Source of the DNA: Phalacrocorax aristotelis
Lineage: Eukaryota; Chordata; Aves; Suliformes; Phalacrocoracidae
DNA: 64,000 bases
Assembly: GCF_949628215.1 (NCBI RefSeq)
Contig: NC_134283.1
Coordinates: 12,027,638-12,091,637 of the forward strand
Direction: 5' to 3'
Under the pieces are notes generated by a model, which did no database searches, had not been told where the DNA came from, and saw only the letters and a list, made by a program, of their open reading frames with translations. Below are positions 13,378-24,816 of the stretch, piece by piece (the first letter of the stretch is position 1; each line of letters opens with the position of its first letter). Position numbers and translations under genes: made by a program.

Positions 13378-13527
13378 GTCCGGATCGAGGACGACATCGC
13401 AGTGACAGCCAGTGGAATGGAGCTGCTAACATGCGTCCCACGTACTGTTGAAGAAATAGAGGCTTTCATGGCAGAAGGCCAAAGCAGTGCCAAGTCATTT
13501 GACTGCCTCCCCAGCCAAAAACAGTAA
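13378..13527 (+). CDS. PEPD: PEPD final coding exon with stop codon
   Basis: This exon encodes the last 49 residues of prolidase and ends with TAA at 13525-13527. It follows acceptor taacag and continues in phase 0 from the exon ending at 5093. The start [10 protein letters not shown] and the block [15 protein letters not shown] match vertebrate PEPD closely. The glutamate in VRIEDD (codon 13387-13389) corresponds to Glu452, the last of the five metal ligands, so both C-terminal metal ligands are present and the enzyme looks intact at this end. The final ~17 residues ([18 protein letters not shown]) differ from the mammalian tail as I remember it, as expected for a variable C-terminus. The 3' UTR is very short. 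The gene is tail-to-tail with CEBPG. Confidence 0.95.
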   Translation, partial: VRIEDDIAVTASGMELLTCVPRTVEEIEAFMAEGQSSAKSFDCLPSQKQ

Positions 13528-13595
13528 ACTTCAGGATGGTTCTTACTGTCTCACACTGATCAGTCACCATTCTGATTTAATGGTGCAGCATATAA

Positions 13596-13601
13596 AATAA
13601 A
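13596..13601 (+). terminator. PEPD: PEPD polyadenylation signal
   Basis: A canonical AATAAA lies 69 nt after the PEPD stop codon and would give a 3' UTR of roughly 85-100 nt. No other AATAAA lies closer to the stop. Confidence 0.75.
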
Positions 13602-13629
13602 ATGCATCCAATTCTTAACAGCAAGAGAG

Positions 13630-16600
13630 GCAGGTAGACTATTAGCTGGAATGATTCATTCATTAAAAATGAAGGTAGGTGGCTTTAGCACTTTATATCC
13701 AGGTAACTCAAATGCTACTGCTTGCAATCAGCAGTTTACATTACCAAGTGCCACCTGAATAACCCTGCTGCATTATCAGTGGGGGTTATACTTTTGTCAA
13801 ATGTCAGCTTAGACTTATCTTGCAATTAAGACTGAATTTTGATGATTGGGACTTCTTAAAATGTGAAATGGATTATCTGAATGCTGTCAGCGATTACAAC
13901 AATCTAGTCCTCTTTTTAATCTTTATCACAAGTACTGCAAAAAAACACAAGAAAAAAATCAGCTGTTCTCGGTGGACATAATGATGCTAATATTTTTCTT
14001 ACAGATCTTATTGCAGTGTCAATGGAGTAAGCAGAATCAAATTTTTATTAAAATTAATCCTTGGCATCATTTATGCTCACAACTTTTTGATCATTATGCT
14101 CTCCTGTTCCCATTTCTGCTTCTTTATCTGACCTTTCTACCAATTTGTGCTCTGGATACTTTGACCCTTCGTTAGCCAGCTTTTTCTGCTCTGGGTAGTG
14201 AGTGTACTGATCCTTCACACACAGCCTGATGCTTATTAGATTTGTACATCTGTTTGATCCTTAAAAGCATAGATTGCTGTGATGTTCATGAGCCTTAGAA
14301 ATTACAAGAAGGGAGTGTCTTTGCTGTAGGGCTCAAGGTCATTCAGCAGCATATGCTGTGCAGAATGATAAGAGTTATTTTTCACTGTCCAGTGTTCAGA
14401 ATGAAATCATGTACGTTTTATTTGGATACACCACAAACATATTAATAATGATCATAAAATTATTTTCCATTCATGCAAAATTTAAATTACCCAGAGAAGC
14501 CTTTCTTACTGTAAGTGTTCATCAGCCTGCAGGAAAATAAATACATTTCTTTCATCATAAAATAGCACTAGTTGCTGTAACTACATAAAAAATAATCTTG
14601 CTCACTTTATGAACACATGAAAACTCGTGTTCACTCTTCAGGCTCTGTTGCACAGTTTGACTGCAAAGCCACTGCAGAACATCCCTCTGCTGTGTCAGGG
14701 GAGCTGAAGTCACAGCAGGATGTCAGGGCCTTTCTGGGTCTTACTGCTCACCAGATTAGGATTTTCCCACTGTGAAAGGATCGGCTGACTTGATCATTGC
14801 AGCCTCTCAGTTCTGTTGCTCACATCCTGGAGCTGGCACACAGGCAGTGGGACCAACTGAGTTTCTGGGTGCCTGCAAGCGCCTGTCTTACATGGGGCGT
14901 ACAACACAACGTGGCCTTGGACAGCATCAAAAACTACTGTGTTGCTGTCTTTGTGCGCCCCACCTGGGACTGGATTTAGATCTGAAATAATGTCCTTAAA
15001 AAAATTTGTCAAATGCATTGCTCTACAGAGAGCTTTTTTTGCTAATTGGGTTGAGTTGTGTGACAAGAACCTGCTCTTTATTCGTAACAGCTTGGTGACC
15101 CATTGCTAAATAGGAAACTCTGTGTTGGAGACTAAAGAAACACATTGTGAAATAGTCATGGGGACTTTATTCCTTACGTTTAATGTCACTTTATTAACAT
15201 ATGAGCCTACATACATTTTTTTTAAAGGTTGGTGTTGCTTTGTAAGAGGTAAGTGCAAGAGGTCTTGACTGCAAAGGGGAAGGGGCGAGGAGGGGAGGGT
15301 GTGAGAGCATCAGTTTGTATGTGCAACTGCACTAATGCTTCCTTCTGTGGTAACTGCAAGTCTGTACCTCTGAAATGTAGTACTTGTGCAGACAACATCA
15401 GGCTTTGCAGATATGAGAACACAGAAACTATACTGGCACTGCTCTGGACTCGTCTCCCTCTAAAACTCGTGAGGTTTTTCCAATGCAGGATGGTGCTCGT
15501 GGCCTCAGCCTTGTTCCCTCCACATCCAAGCACTTTCCTGTGGCATGCTGTGAACACACCCACGGGATCCCTCACTGCTTTGGGCACTTCGAAACCTGCT
15601 GTTACTTGGGTTCAATAGCAGTTACTATTTTAAAGTAACACTTCCCAGATTTTCAAAAAAAGTTGGAAGTTTTTCAACTAAGCTGTAACCCCAGTCTACT
15701 TAATAGGCCTTTCCCTGCCTGTGATTAATCTTGGCAAATCTTGGGCTCTGCTGCTGCAGAACAGGTCGAGCAATCTGGTGTGCTGCAGGAGGCAGAACTG
15801 GTTCTGCTTCGACATGTACCAGTGAACAAACCCTACTGTAAGTTCTGTGGGGAAAGCACTCGCTCACGTAACTGGCTTCTCTGTTGTTTTGCTTGCCCAA
15901 GATGTGGATGCATTTCAGTCTGGGATAGTGCAACATCTCCCGTTTTCCTTCAGAATCAGGCCCATGAACTTGGTGAATGTAAACTTCATCCTTCCTTCCA
16001 GAAGTCTGTTCTGTAATTATGATGATTTTTATCTACTGAAGCAAAAGGTGAATTAGAACTTTTTTCCAAAAAAAAAAGGGGGGGGGGAAGTAAGCCCTTT
16101 AAAAAAGGGAAAGTGGTATTTCATACCCTTAAAATGTATTAGTGGAGAGGTAAATACAGGTTACAGCAAACTTTCTTTTTGTCTATATTGGGATATTTTA
16201 GGCTGTTAGCTATCCCATTTTCCCAAGTGCCTTTTCCCATTGGTGCAGACTCGAATAGAGTGGCACCAAAATAAGAGAGTGTGTTATGTTGAGCAAGTTT
16301 GTGTGTTTAGAAAGTCCAAGCACTTCTGAACTGGTATATTTAAATTGTTTCAGCTCCCTGGGGTCAGATGCATTCTGGATTTATCTGCCTTGCCAGTTAA
16401 CGCTGCTGCAGCTACATGCTATAGTTAAAGTGGTAGAGCCTCCTAGTGCTTGTGGAGGCTAGCGTAGACCCAGTCTCCTAGTGGTACAGAGAGGACACGG
16501 GTGTAAGGTTTCCTGGTGAAACGTATAGCGCTGTAACGCTCCTTCTTGTAGTGACAGGCACTGTATTCTGTCACAGACTATAGCTGTTGTTAAGAAAAAT

Positions 16601-17640
16601 GCGATAAAAGGAAAACCATAATTTTTATAGGCCTACACTGAAATTTTCTTGTGTAGATGTGTATGTATTCTGGCCTTTCTTTAGGAAGAAGAGAGAATCC
16701 TCCCAGTCACCTAGGGTGTTCTCCTGGGCCTTGCAGTGGAGGGGTAACACTGAAGCATTTTGCTGTCACGCAGCCTGGGCTGCTCCACCTTGGGGAAAAG
16801 AGAGGGAAAGCCTCACCTCCGAGACAGCTATTTTGGCAGGCGGGGGCACAGAATAGTAGACTAACACCTTTCTTACAACCAAACTCTCACTGAGGGTAGA
16901 TTTAAAATAATAATTTGTTATAATCTTGAGTCCATGGCTTCACATATTAAAGTGGTGTGCTGCACACAGCCTACGTACTTCCCTAGCAAACAAAGCAAGT
17001 GTGGAGACTGCTAAGCCAGCAATGTCTTTGTGCAAGCAAATGACTATTCATAACTCAGTGGTTTTGTTTTAAACAAGAAGGAAGTGGAATCAGAGCTGTC
17101 AGGAGTAACAGCTGGAGAAGTCACCCTCCAGAGCATCAGGAAGAATATTACTCCCCCTCAAAGAGATTTAAGAAATAATTTTCACCAAAATCAGAAACAA
17201 ATACCAGATTTGGCGCCCCTGTTCCAATTATTAGGGAGGACCTGCCAAACCAACTGCAGGACCACGGGGCCACATAGCCCCAGTTCACAGAGCAGACAAG
17301 CAGGAAAGAGACTAGCTCCTGCCTTTGGAACCAGAGTAGGTGCACAGGTAACCAATGAGATGCTTTCAGGCCTTCTTTTTCCTTGTACATTTTGGGGTTC
17401 AGTTCCCCTCCACTCCTTTAATTACAGTGCATTTTCAGTCTTAATTTTTGTTTATTATTTATTTTTTGTTAAAGCAGGAATTCAGTCAAAACTGTAATGA
17501 GTTTCTGATTCTTTCTGTTGAGTAAAAACCTGAGTGGAAGACAGAAATAGAGACTGTTGCACTGATCTCTCAAAGATAGCTGCTTCAGGTGGGCACCTCT
17601 GCATTTGAGGGAAATAGTAAAGTGACAGGAAAAATGAGGC
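13630..17640. other. PEPD-CEBPG tail-to-tail spacer
   Basis: Four kilobases separate the predicted PEPD poly(A) site from the predicted end of the CEBPG 3' UTR. Open frames on either strand (for example 15222-15618 and 17084-17497) have no recognisable domains and no support from splice sites. An A10-G10 homopolymer pair lies at about 16068-16087. I see no RNA gene. Confidence 0.7.
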
Positions 17641-17644
17641 CAGC

Positions 17645-19229
17645 ACTAGAAGAAAAAGGTTTTTATTAGGTACTGATATGTCAACCCTACCTACTTAAGC
17701 TGCAACTGGAACCAAAAAAACCCCATATCTTTGTAAAAAGACTACCATAACCCAAAACAATCCATAAAAGTTTTCTGCATGTATTAAAAGTTTAAATTCA
17801 AAAAGAACTTTTCATGGTTTCAATATCTAACAGCATCTTCATAGAGATAATATCCAAGTTCTCTTCCTAAGTACAGATACAAGGCAAACAAGCATCCTAC
17901 AAAATAATATCTGGAAAAAGGTAGTGTAGGAAGCGAATGAAGACAATGTAATATGCACTAGCCAGACACACAGGTTAAATGTAACAACCATACCATCAAT
18001 GAAATACTTAAAAATGAAAATAAATTAAGGTTACATCAAAGTTCCTGCTTTACTTTTATTGTTTAAATCCTCAGTATAGTACATACCACTGCATTATGGA
18101 TCATGGCCAAGACTTAGCACTAGCATTAAGAAAGTTGCTAAAGAAAAACTTTTATGAAAATAAAACAAGACCAAAGATACTCCTTCACACAACTGTATGA
18201 TGGCTATAGAAATTCCACTGAATCAGTTATTCAAACTAGGGCCATTTATTTTTAAAATCACTGTGAATTTCTGTAGGATCTTGGTTGCAAATCTGAACAG
18301 CCATGAAAATGGAGATGAATGTCAATGAGCAGTGACACATACATTCTGGCTGAACAGATGCTTTCTTACCCCTCTCGTTGCTTAGCCAAGCTACACATTT
18401 TGTTCTCCCTGGTACCTGCACCCCAGCAAGAATGTGGTTTTGCAGAGCAGTTTTTTGGTAGCATTTTGACATTTTCTGAAAACCAAAATCTTGTTCTCTT
18501 AAGGCCCCAGTCACTATGTGAGCAATGACAACACAGGCTTAAAAGGTTTTGTCAGTGTGCTGCTTTTCCTCTTGTACATGGTGCCTCAGACTCACTTGCC
18601 ATGTGGAAGCCAAGTGCCTGTATATATCGTCATCGTAGATTGCTATTTTTCTAGAAAACATCAGCTCACTATTACTACACCCTCCCCATTAACTATAACT
18701 GGACAGGAAAGACCTAAGCAGTGCTTTATAGGACTTGCTGCTCTACAGTTTTAAAGTAGTCCACCAAACAGGAAAGCAGACACCCTCCAAAGCCTTTGCA
18801 GTTTTGTAATATGTTATGGAGAAAACAAAGGACTTAAATACACTTAACGGTATCTAAAAGACACTTTATCCAATTATGAGTTTCTGATACTACAGTGAAC
18901 AGTCCTGCTGGATTCCTCCCGTCACACAAACTGTAAGAAGGTAAAGGAACATTTCTGTGAAAATGTTATTTCCCTAATACTAAGCTCCTTGTTGACTATG
19001 AATTTAGATCTGCACTTATTAGATACATCTTTTAGAGGAGAGAAATATTTAAAACAAACACCCTAAGCGGTTTCTGGTTTAATTGTATCAAATCTTCAGT
19101 GTTAAACCTAGAAAGAAGAGAATCTCCACAAAATGATGGTTAAAAGAACAGAGTTTTTGCTTGGTTACTGCATGGGTGTTGCAGACAAGGTGCACCTCGA
19201 GAGTTCATTTCATAAGGTTGCAACAGTGT
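17645..19229 (-). other. CEBPG: CEBPG 3' untranslated region
   Basis: From the stop codon at 19232-19230 the message would run through about 1.6 kb of AU-rich sequence to a poly(A) signal at 17667-17662 (minus strand). Proximal signals exist near 18060-18055 and 18251-18246, so alternative 3' ends are possible. No convincing coding frame is inside. The long AU-rich UTR suits a regulated transcription-factor message, but the exact end is inferred. Confidence 0.6.
17662..17667 (-). terminator. CEBPG: CEBPG distal polyadenylation signal
   Basis: The plus strand reads TTTATT here, which is AATAAA on the coding strand. It is the most distal canonical signal before the DNA changes character. Cleavage would fall near 17640-17650. 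Confidence 0.5.
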
Positions 19230-19682
19230 CTACTGTCCATTGTTTTCTGGATTTGTGGTGGTGGTTTCAGTGACAACAGGTTGCACATTGTCTGCAAGAT
19301 TGTGCGCATGCTCAAGGAACAAGTCTTTCAGTACACTCAGCTCCTTGGTCAGGAGCTTAATTTTTGCCTCTAAACGTTCATTTTCTTCTTTGAGCTGGTT
19401 GACTCTCTGCAGCGTGTCTTGGGCTTTCTGCTTGCTTTTTAACCGGCTCTTCTTCACTGCCATGTTGTTTCTTTCTCTGCGCTGACGATACTCATCACTG
19501 TTTCTATCCACAAAGGAATTTTTCTTTCCCTGTTTGCTTGGAGGCACAGCTTTGCCTCCGCCACCAGGACTGATGGGCACCAGCTGGGGAACCTGCTGCA
19601 AACCACTGGTGTGTGCTTGGGTGTGAATCACGCTTACTCCATTCGCATCTGTAGCGGTGTTCTGTTGGGATGTCTTGCTCAT
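19230..19682 (-). CDS. CEBPG: C/EBP gamma, bZIP transcription factor (complete)
   Basis: The gene encodes a 150-residue C/EBP gamma, the same length as human. The N-terminal 60 residues hold the conserved block ISVIHTQAHxSGLQQVPQLVP (here VSVIHTQAHTSGLQQVPQLV) followed by a Gly-rich stretch. There is no acidic activation domain, as is usual for this family member. The basic region spans about 62-87, with the bZIP signature NNMAVKKSR at 72-80. The zipper has leucines at 97, 104, 111 and 118. The protein is nuclear, binds CCAAT/enhancer sites, and in the family acts through dimers with other C/EBPs and with ATF4 in amino-acid and oxidative stress responses. The whole coding region lies in one exon, also typical. 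The ATG has a weak context (C at -3). The acceptor for this exon is probably at 19725-19726, 42 nt before the ATG. Confidence 0.98.
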   Translation of the reverse strand: MSKTSQQNTATDANGVSVIHTQAHTSGLQQVPQLVPISPGGGGKAVPPSKQGKKNSFVDRNSDEYRQRRERNNMAVKKSRLKSKQKAQDTLQRVNQLKEENERLEAKIKLLTKELSVLKDLFLEHAHNLADNVQPVVTETTTTNPENNGQ

Positions 19683-19724
19683 TTGGACAGGCTCTTCTTG
19701 GACACAACAGAATTTATTAGGAGA
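19683..19724 (-). other. CEBPG: CEBPG exon 2, 5' UTR part
   Basis: On the minus strand the sequence ends in acagttttcag before 19724, a plausible acceptor. It leaves 42 nt of leader before the ATG. An alternative acceptor (ccttctag) lies a little further upstream, so the boundary is likely but not certain. Confidence 0.55.
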
Positions 19725-19949
19725 CTGAAAACTGTTATTTTTCTAGAAGGTGTTTCCAGCAGGTCTTCACATGGATTAAGGGCAAGGTGAGCCTAGTAGG
19801 AAAAAAAATGCTATTAAAGGTGCTGGCTTTAGCTACAATCTTGTATATCACCGGTTTTATAGCATAGGGTACTGATGGTACATCTGGCAGTAATACATCA
19901 CAACTGTGTTGGAAGCGGACAAGTTGCCAGCTACATTCCAGAAGCCTCT

Positions 19950-20350
19950 CGAACGTATTTGGATTGGAAGGGACTGTTACTGGGTCATCTAGTCAAGCTG
20001 TTTGTATTGTTCACTGGCTTTACTCAGTTATTCCAAAGCCATCCCTGATGGATGGGTGTCTAGCCTAGCCTTTAATATCTCCAGTTTCACAACCTCTGTC
20101 TTGGCAACAGGTTCCACTGTCTAACTTTTCCTCCAGTTATATAATTTTCTTAGTTCTCAGACTGGAGTTTTCCTTCTGCAGCTTAAACCTATTAACAGCC
20201 TGACTCTTGACCAACAGGAGTACTTGAGCCTTGTCCTCTTCGGATCATCCCTCTGGGTGTCTGCACAGACAAATTCCTCCCTGGTCTCTTTTCTGTGGAA
20301 TGAGAGCGTTCAGACTGTCCACCTTTCCTCAATCATCTTACAGCACTTGC
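19950..20350 (-). repeat. CR1 LINE fragment (3' end)
   Basis: The plus strand reads like the reverse complement of a CR1 3' region: ggattggaagggac, gtcatctagtc, then a decayed 'tttaatatctccag...cacaacctctgtcttgg...ggttccactgtctaac' series. These are landmarks of avian CR1 elements. The copy is diverged and 5' truncated, so it is old. Confidence 0.75.
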
Positions 20351-22224
20351 TTTTGAAGATAATGTCCAAACTGATGACTGTTTTAAGGTCTCACTAGCAG
20401 TGATTAGAAAAAAAATAATCTATGGAAAACGTAGTGTGCTGCAAAAGCTGTGACTGAGTGACATTATAAAGGAACCCTTTCAATAAGCTAAGTCTGCAGC
20501 AGTACTGCTGACAAGCAGGTGAGACAGGAACACACAGCGATGGCAGTGTGAGAATCACTATGTGTCAAAGATGGGACTGTAGTAACCCATAGGAAGACAG
20601 CAGCCACAGCTGACTCATCCACAAAACACATTCCCCTGCTGTAGCTCCTGCTCTGGTCATTGTCCACTCTCCTTTCCAGCAGACAAACAGGCCTGATGAG
20701 CAGGACACCCTCTCATGAGACTCACGCTCTCCCGCTGCCGAGGTCAGCCTCCTCCTGACCCTACTGGTCACATCAAGGAGGACTCTACCGTAGCTGCTGC
20801 AGGGACATGGACACGGATGTGGCCCTGGCAAAGCTAACAGCTGCTCCCCTTCTATTCCCATCTCACAGGATGACCTCCTAAATGTCGGGGAGAGAAATCT
20901 GGGAGAGAAGAGTGGGAGGCACAATAGGGTTTTCTAAGTTCCTGAAACGCCTACCTGTGGCTCCAGTGAAAAGTACTCAGTGATCAGTCAAACAAGTGTT
21001 GATTTCTTGTCATGTTAAAGAAAAGTATCTAACTGGTGTAAAACAATCCTACTCCAAGATCAGATTGCACTGCAACGGTGCAGCCCTATGCTCTGTCACA
21101 CACCTACATGCAGTATCATATGACCAGGGTTCAACATCCTGCCCATCCTCAAGAGGACCCGCTGGGAAAGCAAGCACCTGAAGTTATTGGTGGGCAATGC
21201 TAACCACCCAGTATCAGCAGCATCCAACCCAGGGATTATGGCTTGCATCAGTAACAGCTCAAGAGATGGATGACTGTACTCCTATGTCTAGCTGATGAGA
21301 GAATGTGGTGAGATGTTTGTAAATGAGCTGCTGCACGTCACTGGTCATGCCAAACTCACGGGTTCATCAGCTGTTTACTGTTCTTGCTTGCTTGTTTGTT
21401 TCTTTCAGCAGCCTGAGTTGCTGTTCTACCTTCTGCTAGGGTATCATTAAAAAGGTTAAAATTCTACTGTCTAGATCAATTGCAAATTTTCTTCCATAAT
21501 GAGGGAGCCAGAAGAAGATGCAGTTGCAGAGTGTGGTTTGGTAAAATTCACAGAAAAGCCTATTAAGTTTGCATTAAATGTTATTCAAAATTAACATCCT
21601 CTGTCACTAAGAAATCTTCTCACTTAAAACAAGTGAAGAAGATATGCGAGTACACCCACATCCCTCCTATTAAGAAATCTTTTCGTTTCCATATTTCAGG
21701 GCAGAAAGACTCTTTTTGACATCTGTATAGCTAAATCTATATACATACATGCCTAACCTTTGTATTTAGTATTTTCCTGATTTCAGCTCTTAAAGGAACT
21801 TTTGCAAACCACATTTAGGTCTCAGATTCTGGCTGAATAAGCAGTTTGGTTCAGCAGTTAAACTGAATATACAGCTAACAAGATGTCACTATGCGCAAAT
21901 ATCAGACTGACAGAGCCAGCTGTAGTAGCTGTGCATGTGTGACTGCCCACATTTTTAGTCAAGATGCAAGTTTATGCTCCTCCTGGAGTATATACCGGCT
22001 TTGTCTCAGCTTTATTTTAAATACAGGATTTCTGTGGCCCCCAAAGATTATACAGCTCTGTTAGATTGCCTCTGACAACTGAGAAGATCAACAGTGTCAC
22101 ACCTCTTAAGCACATGTTCCAACCCTGCTAGAACAGATTCCCCATGATTCCTTCCCACTGGAACTAATCCATTTTGTAACAAATAACTATTTCTTGAGTG
22201 AGACATGGTCTTATTTGGCATCAT

Positions 22225-22290
22225 GATCAGAACTCTTACCTGGGAGAGATGACACCTGGATTCCTGGCCTGCTCCAACTAATATTTATGC
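22225..22290 (+). repeat. Old tRNA-like amniote SINE fragment
   Basis: The segment with cttacctgggaga followed by acacctggattcctgg resembles a common old amniote repeat that reads 'ctcacctgggatgtgggagacctggattcaa'. A second copy is near 57920. The family name is not certain. Confidence 0.4.
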
Positions 22291-24471
22291 ATAGCAAGTA
22301 GCACTAACTGTACTGCATCACAGATAACCCAGGAGAGGTAACAGTTGAGGTCTAAAACTGATTTTTCCCCCTAGTTATTTGGAGGCTGGATCCCTGTTAC
22401 CAGTTTTAAGTTCTTCAACACAACAATGAGACGGAAGGATATCCTGGATAGCAACAGATGCTGTGGGGCATCCTTCAGGGAATACTGCAAGGAGATTTAA
22501 AGGCAGCAAGTATGAGACATACAAAATGCGCTCTCAGGAAGGGTGAGGTAAAGGACACAGTAACTGGGAGAGGCCAGAAGGGTGGGGAGGCAGGTGGGTC
22601 TCCCAAGTTTGTTTCTCAGACACCGTGCCACACAAACAGCTGCTCTGCTCCTCTCTGCAAACAGGTTGGTTTGCTGTGAATGGGTGATAGCCCCAGCACA
22701 GCAGGAGCTCAGAGAGCCAGCCAAGTTTCCAAGCATCTTGTTCCCATAAAGCTGCTCATTAGCTTGAGCTCAGCAACAGCCCGAGGCTGGTTCCACCCAG
22801 CACATGGTAGTGTTTCCAGTGGCCAGTTAGAACTGCCTTGTCTCCTTGGGCCACCAACTGGCCACCCACTACAGCATAATAGAGGTGTCTTCTCAGTCAG
22901 AGAAATGTTTCTGACTGACAGCGCTCCTCAGGGACCAGAGACTCCCAAGCAAATCAAGCCTTTATTATCTTTGATATCACAAAAAATAAAAATTAAACTT
23001 CCAAATATTTGTTTTGGCAAAAAAAACCCAAAATATGTGTTTTAATTTGTTGGTTAAATTAGTGGGGTTTTTTTACTTAGCAGCAAAGATTACAAAGTGC
23101 TTCTCTCTGCTCCTTTTCTGAGATGTGACTGTGTTGATTCTGATCCGTTAGTCAGGATGACTTTATTGTACAAATTCACTCAGCTGTCTCATCTGATGCA
23201 AACTCAGTCCAATCTGAACAGCAACAGGTGACCTCCCTGCTCTTTCGCTTCAGCAGGAACACCCCTGTAGGGCCTGACTCTTAACTCCAGATGACCCTGT
23301 ACAAAACTCCAGGCATAGGTTTGCTGAACAGTGGGAAGGCGCACCCCTGTGTGGTTTTCTGCACACTCTCACAGCAAGCTAGTAAGAGCTGACAGTTACT
23401 CGCACATACTAAAGGGTAGGCAACAACCTTTTGGGGACTGGGTAGCTCAAAGCTATCATCTGTTGCCATAGCTGACAACATCACTTTCCCATGTTTTTCT
23501 CAGAATATCTATTTTTCCGTACGCCTTTACAAGAAAAATGTGCTCCAACATACTTAAAAACATGTGCTCAGAACGTCTAAGTATGTATTTTAATTGCAGG
23601 CTAGCAGCGTCGATGACAGAATCACAAACAATCCCAGATGCCAGGAGGCAAGGCGGTATCCATTTGACACTGTCTTTTGAATTGTAATGAAGATGGCTTT
23701 TTCTAAAGATGAACTAATTCCTCACATCCACAAGTTTTTCAGATTATGCATTTTTGTACTTTCTGAACAGGCGTTACAACCAGCATGGCACTATTACTGA
23801 GGGGAGTATTGAGTTGTCTTTATGACTACTATTTCCCACCAGATGTCAGAGCTAAAACCAATGTAGATCTCTCTGTGACAGATCTGTTTTGAAAGTTGCG
23901 TCTGGAGCTATAAAAATGTGTTGGGAACCAGTAAGATTTGTCAAGACACTCAAATTTCCATTGAGAGGCTAGAAAGGCAGAGCACCGGTTGTTAATGCAC
24001 GGCATTTTGTCGCGGTCCAGGGCCGCTCCCGGGATCCCTGCGGCCTGGCCCGCCGCGGGAGCGGTACGGCCGGCACCGGCGGGGCTGTAAGCCCCGCTCG
24101 CAGACCTTCCCCCCGCCCAGGCGCACTCGTTCGCGGCGGCGCCGGAGGACGAGCCGTAACGACCGCCCGGCCCCGCTATCGGGGGCGTTCGGGGGCGCCG
24201 CGGGGCGGGGAGGCCCGCCGGAGCCACCGCTGAAACCGGACCCGCCCCCTCCCCCTCCCCCTCCCCTCCCCCCCCCCCCCCGGGAGGCCTGCGGCGGAGG
24301 CGCCACCGCCCGCCCCGGCGGGCCGCCGCCCCGGGGGCCGCCCGCCCGCCGCCGCGCTGCCGCTGCTCCGCCTCACCCGGCCGTGCGGGGCGCGGGGGTG
24401 CCCGGCGCTGCCAAGCCGTGACTTCACCGGGGGAGGGAAGGGGAGGGGAGGGCAGCCAGGGCCGCCCGCCG

Positions 24472-24480
24472 ATTGCATCA
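24472..24480 (-). promoter_or_regulatory. CEBPG: ATF4-C/EBP composite site (CARE), intronic copy
   Basis: The plus strand reads ATTGCATCA, the exact sequence of the well-known amino-acid response element of the CHOP promoter; on the CEBPG sense strand it is TGATGCAAT. It joins an ATF half (TGATG) with a C/EBP half (CAAT). It lies about 125 bp inside intron 1. Binding is inferred from the motif. Confidence 0.6.
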
Positions 24481-24603
24481 TGCGCTCCATGCGCGGCGCC
24501 CGCCGCGGCACCCGCGGCGATACGGCGGGAGGCGGGCGAGGGCCGGCCCGGCCCCCCGCGTCCCCCCGCCTCGGCCCGCCGTCCCCCGCGCGGCCGCGCT
24601 TAC

Positions 24604-24660
24604 CTGTGGCGGCGGTGGCGGCGGCGGCGGCGGCGGCTGCGGCGGCGGCAGCGGGAGGGG
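24604..24660 (-). other. CEBPG: CEBPG exon 1 (non-coding), end defined by donor
   Basis: On the minus strand the sequence ends CCACAG and is followed by GTAAGC, a strong donor with the cut at 24604/24603. The upstream limit is not visible. A TTTAAA at 24685-24690 could act as a weak TATA and would put the start near 24655, giving a short exon of about 50 nt, but a CpG-island promoter may start at several places up to about 24720. Confidence 0.55.
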
Positions 24661-24747
24661 CCAGGCCCGGCCCGAGCCTCTTTCTTTAAAGTGTGCCGTG
24701 CGGGCGAGTGGCGATTGCGACACCCTCCCGCTCTGCCCGCCCCCTCG

Positions 24748-24816
24748 CCAATCGCCGCCCTGCCGGCCGCCGGGATGATGCAATAGCCGCCCGGATTGGC
24801 AGCCGGCGCGGCCAAT
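24748..24816. promoter_or_regulatory. CEBPG: Three CCAAT boxes (NF-Y type) in CEBPG promoter
   Basis: CCAAT occurs on the plus strand at 24748-24752 and 24812-24816, and as ATTGG at 24795-24799, in contexts (ccaatcag, gattggc) favoured by NF-Y. Such clusters about 50-150 bp upstream of the start are usual for CpG-island promoters. Together with the composite site at 24776 they form a compact upstream promoter. Confidence 0.6.
24776..24784 (+). promoter_or_regulatory. CEBPG: ATF4-C/EBP composite site (CARE), upstream copy
   Basis: The plus strand reads TGATGCAAT, the exact reverse complement of the site at 24472. It sits between the first and second CCAAT boxes, upstream of the likely CEBPG start. 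The two copies are inverted relative to each other and about 300 bp apart. Confidence 0.65.

Larger units (their letters stand above)
19725..24603 (-). other. CEBPG: CEBPG intron 1
   Basis: This single intron separates the non-coding first exon from the coding exon. It starts with donor GTAAGC (minus strand, 24603 downward) inside the CpG island. It contains a CR1 fragment (about 19950-20350) and an old tRNA-like SINE piece near 22225-22290. Frames seen here on either strand do not look coding. Confidence 0.65.

Noticed and set aside
17084-17497. 137-residue frame between PEPD and CEBPG
   Set aside because: No domain or promoter, and it lies just outside the CEBPG 3' end; treated as chance.
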